From: Lottia gigantea
Lineage: Eukaryota > Mollusca > Gastropoda > Lottiidae
Length of the DNA: 64,000 nucleotides
Direction of reading: 5' to 3'
NCBI RefSeq assembly: GCF_000327385.1
Contig: NW_008706746.1
Span: forward strand, 2,595,814-2,659,813
Positions 38,092-51,497 of this stretch are shown piece by piece. The notes under the pieces are model-generated. The model saw only the letters and a program-made list of their open reading frames with translations. It was not told where the DNA came from and ran no database searches. Within the stretch, counting starts at the first letter, position 1, and every line of letters begins with the position of its first letter. Made by a program: the position numbers and the translations under genes.

Positions 38092-39591
38092 CTTGGTATG
38101 TTATGAAACTCAATCGTTTAGATAGAAATCATATAGAATTATTATAATACAAGAACTAATTTCCTTATAATATTGATTTCACAAAATCTTATTTTCTAAA
38201 ATTACCAAAATACTAGTTGGACCATTTGCAGTAATGATTCACGTAGTAAAACGATAACTATTCAAGCCATTGGGTGATTAACTGGCTTTAGCCTGCAAAA
38301 GTTCTACGAATAGTTCCCATAAATCTCCTCATAACCTTTCTAAAGTTGCAGTGTTAAAACTCATAAAATATCCTGTATAGTTTTTACCCAGGGTTTATAT
38401 TGAAGCGATTCTAAAATCTGGTCTTATCGATTTCACATAATTCAACTTTTAAATCGACCATGGTAGTACATAATTACACTTTGTAATCTAAGATCTGGGT
38501 TCGTAGGTTTCATCGAATATCAAAAATGTTCATGAAATATACCATGAACTAATACTTGGCAACCTATGTTTCCCTGATCGTCTTATCTTTATAGTACGTA
38601 CTCAGATCTTTTGTTAGCGACAATGCATATCATTATTTTTAACCGTTGCCCAAAACTCTATGAAAAAGAACTATAAATTCAGATACTGATTAAATTGACA
38701 GCTTTCAGTGTGTCTTAATTCCACTTATAAGACCAGTAAGCAGTGTAGTTTGTTTCTTTGTTTTGGCGACAATCGGTGGTTTCTGGTATCAGTATTTAAA
38801 CGTGTACAACAATGCCTCGCACTACACCAGTCCCAATTTTATAAATCAAGAATAAACGTGACTGAATGCGTATCAGAAACTTTAAGTAGTTCAACATCAG
38901 TCCTTAGCGCTTGTTACCTAATCTTATGCTGCTTCATGACGTATTAAGGTTCACATTGTTTTGAACACAAACAATACTAAATCACGACCGCTTGATTTTC
39001 TTTCATAACCGTTACTCGATTAATTTTTTTATCAGTCTTCTTTATGAATGAAAAATAATGTCATTGATGAAAGGAATGGATAATGAATGACGTCACTGAT
39101 AGAATAATATTTCATTGATAAATAATCTAGACTATCAAAACTGTTTACTATAGAAAACCAACACAATAGTTAAATAAAGGTATTAACAGCGTTTCTTTGT
39201 CTTATATTAACCGCAGGCTGGCTTGGTGACGCCATAACACTGCGAGTTTCCATTTCATTACATAGTACTCCGACTTCCCCCCTTGATGCTAAGGGCAATT
39301 GTTACCTTTTCTGACGCAAAATAGATTACACCATATATATCTGTACATTTTCCTCAAGCATGGATGTTTTCGTGTAATATCTTACAGAACTTTGTGCTGT
39401 AGTCTCTATTGAGAATAAAAGCGTGGAATTTATGTGTTAACCTTTTTGTGAATTTAATATACGGTTTTTATTTTATCGCCATGCCTTAATGAATTGTTAG
39501 AAAAAATGGTGAAAGTTAGGTGTAGTTTGGAAGTTTTGTTATTTATTGATGGATATGATTCTTTTTGAAATATTACAACTACTGATTTGAG
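38092..39591. other. AT-rich non-genic DNA
   Basis: No supported feature. A pyrimidine-rich acceptor-like site at about 39200-39217 has no matching donor. Confidence 0.45.
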
Positions 39592-39654
39592 GTCAGACTG
39601 TAATTATATTCATGAAGATGGTGAACTCCAAACTAACATGCTCCGATACATCAG
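39592..39654 (+). CDS. candidate 63-nt exon, frame ambiguous
   Basis: A donor CAG|GTAAAG at 39655 closes an open segment. With the acceptor TTTGAG| the exon is 63 nt. In phase 2 it reads SDCNYIHEDGELQTNMLRYI, polar and helix-like. In phase 1 it includes MKMVNSKLTCSDTS. Both are open and both look protein-like, so the frame cannot be settled. The pyrimidine tract before the acceptor is weak. If phase 2 is right, it matches the phase of the exon at 41520. Confidence 0.22.
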
Positions 39655-41306
39655 GTAAAGTTTTTTTTTTTTTTTGTGGCGATTTGTTCGGATTTTGTGC
39701 ATTTTGTAGAATTTGTACCACCCTTCTTTAATAACCCATTATTAATTCTGATTTATGTTAAAGTAAGAAAACTATACTAAATAGAAAGGAATCTCCTTAC
39801 TAATTTAAAAACAAATCATATTTCGATACGCTACAAATCTAATATCTATGCTTAAGCACGTGAGTTTTAACTGTCCTGACAAATTTCCTTCGTTCCGCAC
39901 AACATAATGTTGTTTTTTTTTTTCAAATCCGGAGAAGAAAAAGGAAGGGAACTTGAAACCTATTTCATAGAAGAACACCAAGAACAATATAAAGGACCTA
40001 ATATTCCTATTCTGCTTGAACTATCTTAGTTATTTTTGATGCAAAATTTCATTTACATTCTGAACACGGTAAAACCTCGTATACAATATTATAAAGTTAC
40101 ATTTGCAATGGGTAGTGACATTAGACTATACGATTTCCAACTATTCAGCCTATACGACAAAGCACCATTGGTTTGTACTACCTGTAGACCTACGCTTATT
40201 CCATCGAACTCCTCGTTAAATAGAAAATCGGATATCACTGAGCCACCGATACTGGTCATATTGGTCATGAATACATATTTGCTAACATACTCGAATTCCA
40301 CGAGAAATTGTTTCAGTTGACAGCATCCATGTCTTTGTACTAGAAATAGAAGTGAATGTCTTTGATTTACTGGTTTTTGTTTGTCATTAGGATTCATTTC
40401 TTTGGTGTCAGAATGTTAATTTGTCGAGGCGATCAAGTGGAAAATTGGCATTCCGTGGAAAGTGACTGAAATGTCACAGCTAACTGATGTAGTTCTTTTA
40501 TAGTTAACCTGGATTCAACCGGAGTCTGTCTGGCATAAATTAGATTTATTACAATAACTTCAGATAGACCTTATTCCGTATCCTTGAATAAGTGCGTATG
40601 GGTCAAGAGTTGATCCATACATAATGTCATATTTTTAAAGGGCATTGTGATTTGTGTATATTGTCTAACATACTTCTCAGGTAATCAGTCGGACTGAGGT
40701 TCCCTGTCAGAAATCTAGGAGAGTTATAAGTTTTTCTTGTTGGATTGAATGTGGTAATAATAATTTGACTTAGATGTCTAGTATTAGTTATATAATTATC
40801 ATATAATATTAATTATAATCAATGCTATGTCAATGTATATAATATAACCTTACTGAATTGGTTATTTGTCTAAATGTCATGTTAGAACTATTACTATATT
40901 TCTAAAGGCCCATTTCTGTTTCCATTTGAGATACTTAAGTATTCATTATCACTCCGTTTTAAAGTTATTCGATACATTTTCAAATGTTTTAATTTGACTA
41001 ATTTCGCCCTCTTTGGCTATTTAGAATAAGATAAATAAACCCATACACAAGTCTTGAACATAAACCAAACTCAAAGATGAATGAAGAATGAATGAATCAA
41101 GAAAGGTTTGGTCGCCGGTCAGGGGTACAACCTACGCAACTGTGTTCCTGTGACCAATAATGTTCGCACTGTTGGATAAGCTGGTCCTTAAGAAAAATTT
41201 AGCCTAGAAACATGCACTGTTGAATCCACTATGATAACAGATTTGGGTCAGCCCACTTAAGGTAAACGGTCATTCTTCTGCTCACGGATCCCCCTAACCG
41301 AAACAT
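39655..41306. other. AT-rich non-genic DNA
   Basis: T and A homopolymer tracts near 39661 and 39911. Frames on both strands at 40036-40397 have no recognisable domain. A short GAAT run lies near 41083-41098. Confidence 0.4.
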
Positions 41307-41388
41307 CTGCCTCTATTCCAGCCTTTGAAAGATGTCAGCTGGTGTAGATAAATGTCAAAATATCTTTCAGAGGCTGGAATAGAGGCAG
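41307..41388. ncRNA. 27-bp stem hairpin, candidate structured RNA
   Basis: Left arm 41307-41333 (starting CTGCCTCTATTCCAGCCT) pairs with right arm 41362-41388 at 26 of 27 positions around a 28-base loop. The dimensions resemble a microRNA precursor, but a foldback repeat or MITE remnant is as likely. The near-perfect pairing implies recent origin or selection. There is no evidence of transcription. Confidence 0.35.
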
Positions 41389-41519
41389 TTGGTTCCTCCA
41401 CGTTAAGAGTCTTCATCTCGTGCATGTATTCGACGTTACCGATACAATGAGTTGAGTTTAATTATTTTAATATTAGCACCAATAATTCTGGTCTGTGTCA
41501 ATGATTCTCATTATTTCAG

Positions 41520-41654
41520 GCAAGTGGAGAATTGGGCTGATCAAGTACACTTAAGTGTTCATAAGAATTTAGCTTTTTTCATTGGTTATTATATCGCTTT
41601 ATATTCACAAGGATTACCAGCAAAACCAGAAGTTATTTCAGAAACTTTGTGTAG
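41520..41654 (+). CDS. candidate 135-nt exon, phase 2-2
   Basis: A good acceptor (GATTCTCATTATTTCAG) abuts 135 bases open in one phase only, ending at AG|GTAGTA. The peptide starts QVENWADQVHLSVHKN, continues with LAFFIGYYIALYSQGLPAKP and ends EVISETLC plus a split codon. It has the balanced composition of a real protein: Trp, charged helices, a hydrophobic stretch too polar and short for a clear membrane span, and a Pro-rich turn. The length is a multiple of three. It is the most protein-like segment in the window. I do not recognise the family. The same frame is open upstream to an ATG at 41452, but that part (ILILAPIILV) looks like intron. Confidence 0.42.
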
Positions 41655-44625
41655 GTAGTAAATCCAGTTTGCCATCAATGGCATTTATTGTGAGGCGACC
41701 TTTAGTAACGATAGTTTGATTAGTAATTGTATATCAAGGGTAATTTCTGACTTATTCACAATTATCCTTTTCGAGTGTGTACAAATATCAGTCTAGGCAT
41801 CTTTTAATGTGATGAAATATGAATTTCATGATTTATTTTAGTATAGATATATGACATCAGGAATTAAAAATGTTGCGTAGGCTTATAATATAGATATATG
41901 AATGTGAAGTTATGAATCGCATTATTATTCATTAGATATAAATTGTATTTATATAGTAAAATAAAATTGAGCGAAAGTTTACACTATAGTTGGTATGATC
42001 AACTGCATTCATTTTTATTTCATAAATTAGACATAGTTGGACTAAATCTTTATATGCGATTTATGGATATAGACGTCCCCAATTAATATGAAGCATTGTA
42101 AAAGGATACTTAACCGTATTGTATGATATAAGATGTATTTTAGCCATGCTACTGGACACAAGCAATCTAATCGGTGAGTAAAAACTATGCATGGTACTTC
42201 TCTTAAAGTAGCTGCTCTCCTACTATTGAGAAAACCCCTTATTCAGTATTATTTCGTAGATTATCCCATTCTGCCAGATTCCTTTTATGTTAACAAAAGT
42301 TCCCCAGCCAATTTGATATCATGGTATCATAAATTCACCAATATTAGAAATTAAAGGCGATATTTGTGCACATCCGACTCGATTTAAAAGGAAATACAAA
42401 TGAAACTAAATTCATGGAGTTTTACGTCATACTTTTCTGCACCATGTGAGCTATTAATGAAGACGGACAACGCCATGAAAGATGCAATGAAGGAAATTAT
42501 TGCAGTCCATTTTACTTGTAGATAATTCAAGTATTCTTGAACACAATAATAAGAGTGTCATTTACTGTCAAAATAAAGTAGATTATTCTTTTTGAATCAA
42601 CCCAGTGTGCACAAATATCTATGCTGCATTTTATCTATTGGCTACCTATAGGGCCTATATACATAATCTACATTATATTATGAGCAACAGTTGGGGGTCG
42701 AACTGAATATGAATTTCATTGTAAAAAATCAATATATGAACTATAATACATTGTTTTAATTGGGGACACATGCCACATAGTAGTTTTATAATCACAATAA
42801 TTGTTTCATCTCATTCCGGATATTTTGAAATACCAGAAGTTGAAATTTGTTGTTTATTTATTGTCGAATATAAGGCGGCCTGTGGAAATTAAAGCATTGT
42901 AAGATGGTTCAATTAATCTGGAAACGTTCAGAGAAGCCTTTGACTGGAATACATCTCATTTTGTCATAACATTTAATGAAGGTCATCTTTCTGCTAGTTT
43001 TGAAACTTCATATTTCCCATTTCTGAAATTCTAGAGGTTAACACAGAAAGTGTTTTTAGAATGTGTACCATAGAGAACGAATGATAGCCATTCTAATTAT
43101 TGCCATCAGATCCCAGTATTGGCATGCACCTTTTCATAATTTAACTAAGAGACATACTGCTTTGTAAGTTTATCATTTTAATAACGACCTCTGTACCCTG
43201 TTCGTTTATAGATTGGGTCTGTGTCATATTCTCGTGTCTACGTCGTATATCTTTAGATTGTTTTTACTCAATGGTCGTATGATACTTAAGCTCATTCATT
43301 TAGCAAAAAAAAAGCTTCGTCGACGTAAGTCATGTGTTTTTGCAAATTTCGAAATGTTGGCAACTTCAACAACCGTGCATAGTGAGTTTCAATAGATATA
43401 CTTTGATTTGATCATTACTATTGTATAGCTCCATATTTGCACTTTCGACGTTATAGTTAGAGTAAGAAACTATTTCAATCTATTTTGAAAACCAATAGTC
43501 GATCTCAGACCACATAACCTAAACAAATATTCAGGAAAGTTGCAGTTGCAGTCAGGTGTCGCCAGTACGATTGAGTATGTCAGAAAGCCTCATTGAATCC
43601 CGATTTATATCGTCCTTCTAGGTTTACCTGCTTAAAGAATTTGCCAGGCACCGAATTGACTACTAATTAACCGTTAACCCAATTAGTCATTAATATATGA
43701 AAAGCAGAAATGAAACAGACCGACCTATAAATCATTTTCTAAAAAAAATCTCTCGTCTTTAATTCCAGTGTAATTTACATCGTCAGAACATCTCCCCCTT
43801 GGATAGAATAATTAGTCCATGTAATAGGAATATCACGAATATCCGAGATTGTGTGAAATCTAAATCTACCAATGGGAATATACTTGTTATATGGGTCTAC
43901 AACTTGTTTATAATCCGATAAATTCTCTTAGAAAAGATACGTTATTTTAGAGTACAATAATCCAAAAAGTCCAATAGATATTTGGTTATGGTATTAGCTT
44001 CCATAACACACAAGTCATTACTACAGTTATGAGGTGTTTAGCTTCTATATTTTAGAAAAGCTTTTTTAATTCAAACATGTTTAAGCCAACTTAATACCGA
44101 AAAAATGTGTACACTGTCTTTCTATGTGCAGTTTGTAATTAGAGCAGTATCAAAATAATTATGCCTTCCAAAATATTTAAAATTTACCAAGTTTACTTAT
44201 TTTGGGTTATGCTATCTGGGAAATATCCAGATTAGAATATTTTATCGACTGGAAATATTTTAATATGGCAGACTATTCATCAATATTTATCCATTTTCTA
44301 ACCTTATCTTGTCATCTCAACGCACGTCAGCACTTAATTTTAATTGATTCATAGTATTCTAAAAGTGATATTTGTTCGAAAATAACTGCTTTACGTTACT
44401 GTTAGACAAAACTTAACTGATCCCAACAGAGCACTGTTACTGCCTCGTTTTCATATTCCTGTAGTGAGCTGCAAGGCAGCACGCGGCAAGCAGACGACGA
44501 GCTTGTAATATGAGTAGAACGTGTATTCAGACATAAATATATACCATTTAGGAATCACAAAAGATACACCAAAAACTTTCTTCATCATGTTTAAAGATAT
44601 TTTACCCGTAGATTAAACTAAACAG
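41655..44625. other. AT-rich DNA, probably intronic
   Basis: Apart from the candidate microexon at 42144 nothing is recognisable. An open frame at 43213-43395 has an acceptor-like GTTTATAG before it but no donor. Confidence 0.4.
42144..42173 (+). CDS. candidate 30-nt microexon
   Basis: Thirty bases between an acceptor-like ATGTATTTTAG and a strong donor GTGAGT at 42174. In phase 2 it reads HATGHKQSN plus split codons; in phase 1 it reads MLLDTSNLI. Both are open. Only about 490 bp separate it from the 41520 exon. The acceptor has a modest pyrimidine tract. The short length makes chance a serious alternative. Confidence 0.22.
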
Positions 44626-44730
44626 CTTTTCTATGTTTGGACTTCTCTAAAGTGATAATATGTAGTAATACGTTAAGAGCTAAAGAATGGATATTTAAAT
44701 CATCGGTTGTAATGCGTCGTAAAGCTCAAG
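44626..44730 (+). CDS. candidate 105-nt exon, phase 1-1
   Basis: An open segment ends at a strong donor CTCAAG|GTAAGC (44731). The peptide includes FLCLDFSKVIICSNTLR, then AKEWIFKSSVVMRRKAQ. The acceptor at AAACAG| is weak in pyrimidines; a nearer AG at about 44677 would give a shorter exon. If its final G is joined to the exon at 47396 read in phase 1, the junction gives RRKAQ-D-LEQIASK, a plausible helix. The phase does not fit the end of the 41520 exon. Unrecognised. Confidence 0.22.
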
Positions 44731-47395
44731 GTAAGCCTAGTATATTTTATGACGTGTAGGTGTTTGTGTGTGTATCGAATTCACATTATACTTAGTAATA
44801 TTTGCATTAACAATCGATATATTAGGCTGGCACTGTTGGTGTTTTGTGGACATGAACTAAAAAAAACCCTCTGATTTGGTTCCTTTACATAACACTGCAA
44901 ATACCATCATACAATTTTATAATCCAAAGATGCAGAATACAAACACGTGATTTTCGAAGCCGTGAAACACATCGTGCTTATCAGATATTTACTACCACTT
45001 GGATAATTTCAAGATTTCACTTGTAGTTAGGCTACGCTTATAACTATGAAATGAAAATATGAAAATGAAGTATGCCTTGAGGACGCGTTGAAGCTTATCA
45101 ATCTACGATTTGAAAATCATGATCACGTGTATTGTGATGGCAATGTTTTTTTAATGCTTTACGTTTTATGCGTTGGAAAACAATCCGTACAATGCGACTA
45201 GATGGTATATACCTACCAGCGAGAACATAGCATCAAGTCTGTTTCTGTAATAGAATAGTATTGTTCTCATAAAACAGATAACTGACATTCCAAGAACAAA
45301 TTACGATGTAAAGTTCATAATAAAATGTGTCATCGAAGTCTAGCTGCGGTTAAAATTTGGCAATCCGATCTGTACTAACGACTGCTGCATAAAGTACAAT
45401 ATAACCATGACCTTTTTCATCTGAAAATAGTAATGGCTTTACTACTAAGTTTATTTTTAAATGTTGGCAGCGTTTTCAAATACTATCATCATAACTTAAT
45501 AACCATGGCATGTCATCAACGAACGAAGCACAGTTTCATCTCTTTCTTTGTTGCCGATTGTGAACCTTTTGAAAAAAGCGTACTCTAAATATTTCTATTG
45601 ACAGGCTGGGTATTGAACATATTGTAGTATATAATATATAAAAATGATAGTATAAACGTAACACGTGTTACCTGAACACATTCCAATGATTAACAGAAAT
45701 ATGTTACATCATTAATTTCGTGTGGGAGATAGTTGAACGATAAAGTTTTGGTCATGGAATAAATTTTGACATTCGATAAAGTTGTGAGATTAAACAGAAG
45801 CTAATGTTATGAAGAATTATTTACTCGTTATACACCAGTTATCACTGTTAACATGCGTGATGTTTGAAATCAATAGCTGTGTGTTGCGGGATTATAAAAG
45901 TATGCCACTAAATCGAATTATATGTCAAAATAATGAACTGGGCATTATGTTTATTTATATTATTAATAGGAAATTGTGTTATAATTATGTATGTAATGAC
46001 GTATTTATACATCTATCTTATTAGGGTTCTAAATGTGTTGGAAATAGAGTTGGTTTTCCGGATATGCATTCAACAAAGCATTATGTTAAATTGTATGTTT
46101 AGTATCATATAGAGCAATTATGTTACAATATTGCTTCACTACTCTCTTAAATATCATGGAATATGTGATTTTATGTCTAAAATTCATCGCTTTTACACTG
46201 TTTTCAGATCTTACGTTATAATTACACTTACTGACAAATTTCCATTAAACTGCAATGAATAAAATTTTGAATAATTTAGTAGAAATCTCATATCAAATAC
46301 TTGAGAGCGCGTTGAGGTATGCTTTTAATACAATTGATTTTGTTTTGTAATACTATGTTTGAAAGTTATGCAATATTTATCGAACGTATTGTAATGCGAA
46401 ATAGATAGGTTAGTCTTTGTTGCAATATTAACCCCTGTAACTTATGCGTCAGTAAGCGTTAAAACTTGTTTTAATTTACTTAAAACTTTGTTAATGTCAT
46501 ATCAAATCAGGAGTACTATAATATCAAATTTATTGGCAATGTTGTCCTGCATGTCGAATGTAGTCTCTGAAAACATCATAATTCAACAACATTGTAGTAT
46601 TGCATAGTAACAAAAACTGCAAAACACTGCAAAAAAGGGACCTATATGTCTATTGCGCTCCAGGATTATTTGCACACTTGATAGTTGTTATAAATATGCA
46701 GAATGACAGCTATGTTGTTAGTTGGTCATGGACTCTGTGTGCTATGCATATTCCTTTTCACTTTACTTCAGTAGCCATCAAATTATAGCCTGCGTCTGTA
46801 AAGTGTAATTTGAACAGTTTTTTATGCCAATTTTAGCTACAGGCCTGGTCAACAGGTGCACAAGAAACATAGTTGTGCCAAAAACTGCAATCATTAAAGT
46901 TAAATATCTGGACATATCACATGTGTGCTCCAAAATATTCAGTACAGATGGAGCGTAAATCCAGACATATCACTTTTGAGCACCAATTTTTCCTGTTTTG
47001 GAGAACATGGCACATTTGGTTATAAACCCTTTAATTTAGCATATACCATAGCGTACTGCATACCTTGAAAACTAGCTCCATAAGTCTTTAGCTATTCAGT
47101 TCGCTAAATGAAAAAAAAACCTGTTTCTTACCTTCACAAAATCTAGTTGTTTTCTGATATATTCGTGGGTGTTATTGTATACAATGATTCAACAAAATAC
47201 GTGGTCATCATCATTACACAATGTTTCAACAATTTACAACGTCAGTATAATAAAACCTAACCAATAATAAATTTTGATAATGCAAATTGTTGACACGCTG
47301 TGTTCAATAATATTTTGTGATCTCAACCCATAAATGTCGAGTCTTAGCTTTTGATTTGTATGCTTATTTTCTTCCTGTTCTTGGACATGTTACAG
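44731..47395. other. AT-rich DNA, probably intronic
   Basis: Contains a short direct repeat at 46902-46989. No other features recognised. Confidence 0.4.
46902..46989. repeat. diverged 33-bp direct repeat
   Basis: A phrase at 46902-46936 (ATCTGGACATATCAC, then GTGCTCCAAAAT) recurs at about 46957-46989 (ATCCAGACATATCAC, then GAGCACCAATTT), 55 bases later. Confidence 0.5.
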
Positions 47396-47440
47396 ATTTG
47401 GAACAAATCGCATCAAAAGTCATGATGTATCAGTATCAGA
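47396..47440 (+). CDS. candidate 45-nt exon
   Basis: One of the best splice contexts in the window: a long pyrimidine-rich tract (TTTTCTTCCTGTTCTTGG), GTTACAG, 45 bases, then GTGAGT at 47441. Two phases are open. Phase 1 reads LEQIASKVMMYQYQ, helical. Phase 2 reads FGTNRIKSHDVSVS. Phase 1 fits the 44626 candidate; phase 2 fits the 41520 candidate. The length is a multiple of three. Function unknown. Confidence 0.38.
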
Positions 47441-50400
47441 GTGAGTTTTATCCGTTAGTAGATGTAGTGCCTTGGTGCAGAATATCATGACATGTATACA
47501 CAAACAGTGCCAACCTAATTCCATTAGGTCTTGTCTTAACTCAGTTGATGTTGTATATGTAATATTTAGCTCATTGCCAATTATTTCAAGGTTTTATCAA
47601 ACAACAGTACTGACGATATATCCCAAGGCCAGCCTTTTAGCATTTCATAGCTGTAATGACATACCATTGGCACAGAGGCAAGAGACCATAAGTCTTCTTG
47701 TTTTGAATCCAGCTAGATTTTATGAATTTGTTAAAGATAATTGCCAATGGAATTCTTCCAAATATAGCTGCATCAAAATTCTTATACTGTGTGCAGAAAC
47801 ACTCAATTCCCATTGCGTTCAAGATCGTGCGCTTTTCAGTTGACAGCTCATCTCCTACTTATGAGGTCAATATATCCTTTCTAGTAAGGTATATTTCCCT
47901 TTGTACTCCTCGTGATATAATTATTGACAGGTTGTTTATTTTCTTAATAATTTAGTCATAAAAAATCAAATACAGGTTGTTATAAGTTTTCAAACTTCAA
48001 GTACTCTAGAATGACTTTCCATTCGATCCTTTGATTTCATTAATCTCAAGTTCAATACCATCAATGAGTACTTCCGCACTAATGAGCATGTGTAAATATA
48101 GTACACTAATTAGGAAGTGTATCCTAGGTCAATTAAAGCTGTTTAATCAAGCATGGGTATGGTGATTAATTGGAATCCACAGTTTAGATTAAAAGTTAGC
48201 TCTGGAAGGCAGTTGATTTTCTGCTCGATTGCCTATCACAGATTTGTTTATTCTTATCTTCATTTTAACAAAGTGAATATCTGTATCAATAAGGAGATAG
48301 ATGAATTAAGAGAAGTTGACTTGGTATAGGTCTGGATTATTGACTTAGTTAAACTAACCATTGGAAAGATAGTGTTCTTGATAATATGCTGTTTTGTAAT
48401 GACAAAAACATCGATTGCATTATAGTCAAAGACCAGTATACAATTTTTCAGATTTTGCCTCTCTAACCTATTGGTAGTTTTGAGCCCAAATGCTTTCATT
48501 TGAGCTAGGCCACTTATTCCGAGTAAGACAGGTGGATACACAAGAAAACAAGGGGGGCATATATAATTAATGTTTCTTCCATACCACAACCGTCTACAAA
48601 CTTTCAGTTTACATATGCATCAGATGTTGTCATCACCATTCTACTCAATTTCATTGTTCGATTTTGAAATTAACAATTGTTAGTTGTTTTGATTTAGTGA
48701 TAAACGTTTGAAAAGAAACATATTCAGCATACAATAATCAATTACATTGAACATAATAAGACTGTTATCAAATTTATTGTTCATAGCATATATGCTGAGT
48801 AACAGATGCTTTGTTTTAAATGTCGCTATATTTTGCTGAAACGAGCATATCTGATGTTTTGACGCAACAACAATTAAATTATTTGTTCCAATTGTGGAAT
48901 TGGTATATCGGGAGATTTCAATTTTGGGGGGTGAGGGTGATTTTGGCCAATTACAATAAAAGTTGTTCTATTCAGCCAGTCTATATTTTTCGGAATAAAA
49001 TGATTGCAAATTCATGGAATGTTAAGGAATGTGATAATACAATCGCAATCGATTGAGGATCACCCGCTAGAATAGATGTTTTGAGTGATCCACTTTGCAT
49101 GGAAGTATTAGTCCAATTAGTTTCCAGATCATCCCAGACAAGTTTAAATGAAATTTTTAAGTTATTTATAAGAATGTCTTCACTGATCATGAAATTAGCT
49201 CTGAGCCATAGAAAAAGGAATTATGAAATATCATATTGGGCTACTCTTAGTAACAACACTATTCAGAAAAGAAATATATACATGTATTGTTAATATAATT
49301 ATAATATCCAGTTATGGCTTATCATAACATCATTCTGTCAATATAATACTTTTATTGATTTATAACAGTGCTATAATTTACATGCATGAATATTAATTAA
49401 ATTTTAAATTAATAATCGTATTATAAATTATTGAATATTTCTTGTGATTACTGGCGTAATTCAGGTGTAAATCTTCAATAGCAGTAGCTACAGATAACTG
49501 TCATATAATAGTCAGCGTCAGATCTACATGTCGCATAAATGGGGAACCATAATATGACATATGATTTTAAGTTTAAGCCATTTTGACCATTGTGACCATG
49601 TGTCATCTGTCATTTGGCCACCTATCGAAGAGACTTCTTTATAGCTAGGTCGCGTTTTCTGGTATTTGTCGTTGAACAATGTGTTAACAAGCTACTCAAT
49701 CTCTTGTGTTTAGGGGGTGAGAATATTTCGATATGAAATTGTAGGCCATTCGTAAGTATTGTGTGTGTAGGTCATTAATTGCATTTTATATAAATATATT
49801 AAAGGTTATAATGTCTTGTGGGTCTTGGTCAGATCATTTTGTTGGTTTTCTGCAGGGTGCTTTTGCTTTTAGTAGACCAGGTTTTTATGGAGCGTTGCAG
49901 ACCAGATCATTTTATCATTTTGTCTTGTGTTTGTAAACGAGTTTTGTGTCTATTGTGTGAAGGCCATGTCATTATCTAATTGCGGTAATCACAAGATGCT
50001 GTAAAAAGATAAAGAGAGATGTTAAATGATTAATATCAAAAGAGTGATTAATTAGACTTTCTACTATCATAAATTATTTAACATTGTAAGTTTGGTTTTT
50101 GTCAGGGTGGAATTAGAAACTCCTTTTAATTACGATACTTGATTAAGTCAAAGACTCGTTAGTTGCAAATTACTCTGCTACAGGCATGATATGTTAAAGT
50201 TAACTAATGGAATGACTACAATGGTTGAAATAATTGGCCATCTTTTGTTTGACTAAAAGGAGACACATGGTCACTGCGTACAAATTCCAAAATTCAGAAT
50301 ACGAATCCGACCAAGTCGCCTTTAGTAGGTACAATCGTCTTAGAAAAGATATTTGGTAACTAGCCCACTGGCTGAAATTTGATGATTGATTTAAACAAAA

Positions 50401-51497
50401 GATATATTCAGATTGTTTAACATCTGCCTCAAACTCTAACGTGTTGCAATAACTCAAAGTTATTGAACTTCTCTATTAACTGTCTGTATTATTTCACCGG
50501 AAGCATTATTTTCATTCTATACATGCAAGTCTCGCAATTTAAATATCACCTAACATTCTCCCAAGTGCAATTTAAATAAAATCTATTTATAGATAGTAAT
50601 AAATGAGATTTGCAGTCTTGACGACAGCATTTCTAAATTGTCATCCTAAAAACAACCCGAACTTCATCAACAAATTACAGATCTCATCAGGGATTCACAT
50701 TGGGATTGTTTTATATTTTTTTTTACCTTCATTGAGCGAGTAGAGTATTCGCCTCTTAAATGATTAATGCAAATTGACATTTGACTTTTGAATGTTTGAA
50801 GCTCGTTGATTAGATTGGATAGTTAGCTTATTGATTATTACACTTTGACCTTTTCATAAACCGCATTTTTTATTTCAAAATAGCAAATGTTAAAGTCTCA
50901 CTTGACAGCTGGTTTGTTTCTTTCTTTTTGGTTCATTTCGTTTTTACGATAATGTAACTGGTTGTAAGAATTTAAGGACTGATGTAACATGTATCTCGGT
51001 TACTGGATTTGCATGCAGTTGACCCACTGAAGGATATCACCCCTCATTTGAAACATTCAGTACCGAAATTATTTTACTCTCAGGTAGTATAAGATTGAGG
51101 AAGTATTTCTTATATAAACTGATACAAAAACTATCATTTGAAGAGATTCATCTTACATTGAGAAGCGATGCCGGCTTTTGTCATTTGGGATCTACTTATA
51201 GGCCAACTAATGACATATCATTACCAACGTGTTCATTGTGTCGATTCGAACAGGTTCAGATTATAGACTAATATTCACTAAAATAAAAACATTACTTCCC
51301 TCACAGCATGTGATTTGGAACATATGATTGATTTGTCTTCTGTCTGCAAGGAGGAGCATCATTTTCTAGATCCGGATAACGATATCATAAAAGATTAAAG
51401 ATAGAAAGATCCAAACAGCAAAACGAAGAATCACTAGTAGCCATCGGTAGCAGAATTTTTTTTAACTTTATAATCATAACGTTTAAAAACAAACTTG
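47441..51497. other. AT-rich DNA, no supported gene
   Basis: A 123-codon frame at 47472-47843 and frames near 48260-49293 show no domain. A T/G-rich patch at 49800-49990 has an acceptor-like TTTTCTGCAG at 49846-49855 and open frames in more than one phase, which its base bias explains. A tRNA-like phrase at 50731-50760 was rejected. Confidence 0.4.

Noticed and set aside
47472-47843. 123-codon + strand open frame
   Set aside because: No recognisable domain, low-information composition, and opposing frames of similar quality on the other strand.
49856-49990. Acceptor-like TTTTCTGCAG followed by open frames
   Set aside because: The T/G bias leaves more than one phase open and repeats of 'cagatcatttt' explain the pattern; the donor is weak.
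50731-50800. tRNA-like phrase (GCGAGTAGAGTATTCGCCTC) with a weak B-box-like phrase after it
   Set aside because: The A-to-B spacing is too long, the B box is poor, and no cloverleaf can be drawn. It is at most a very decayed SINE head.
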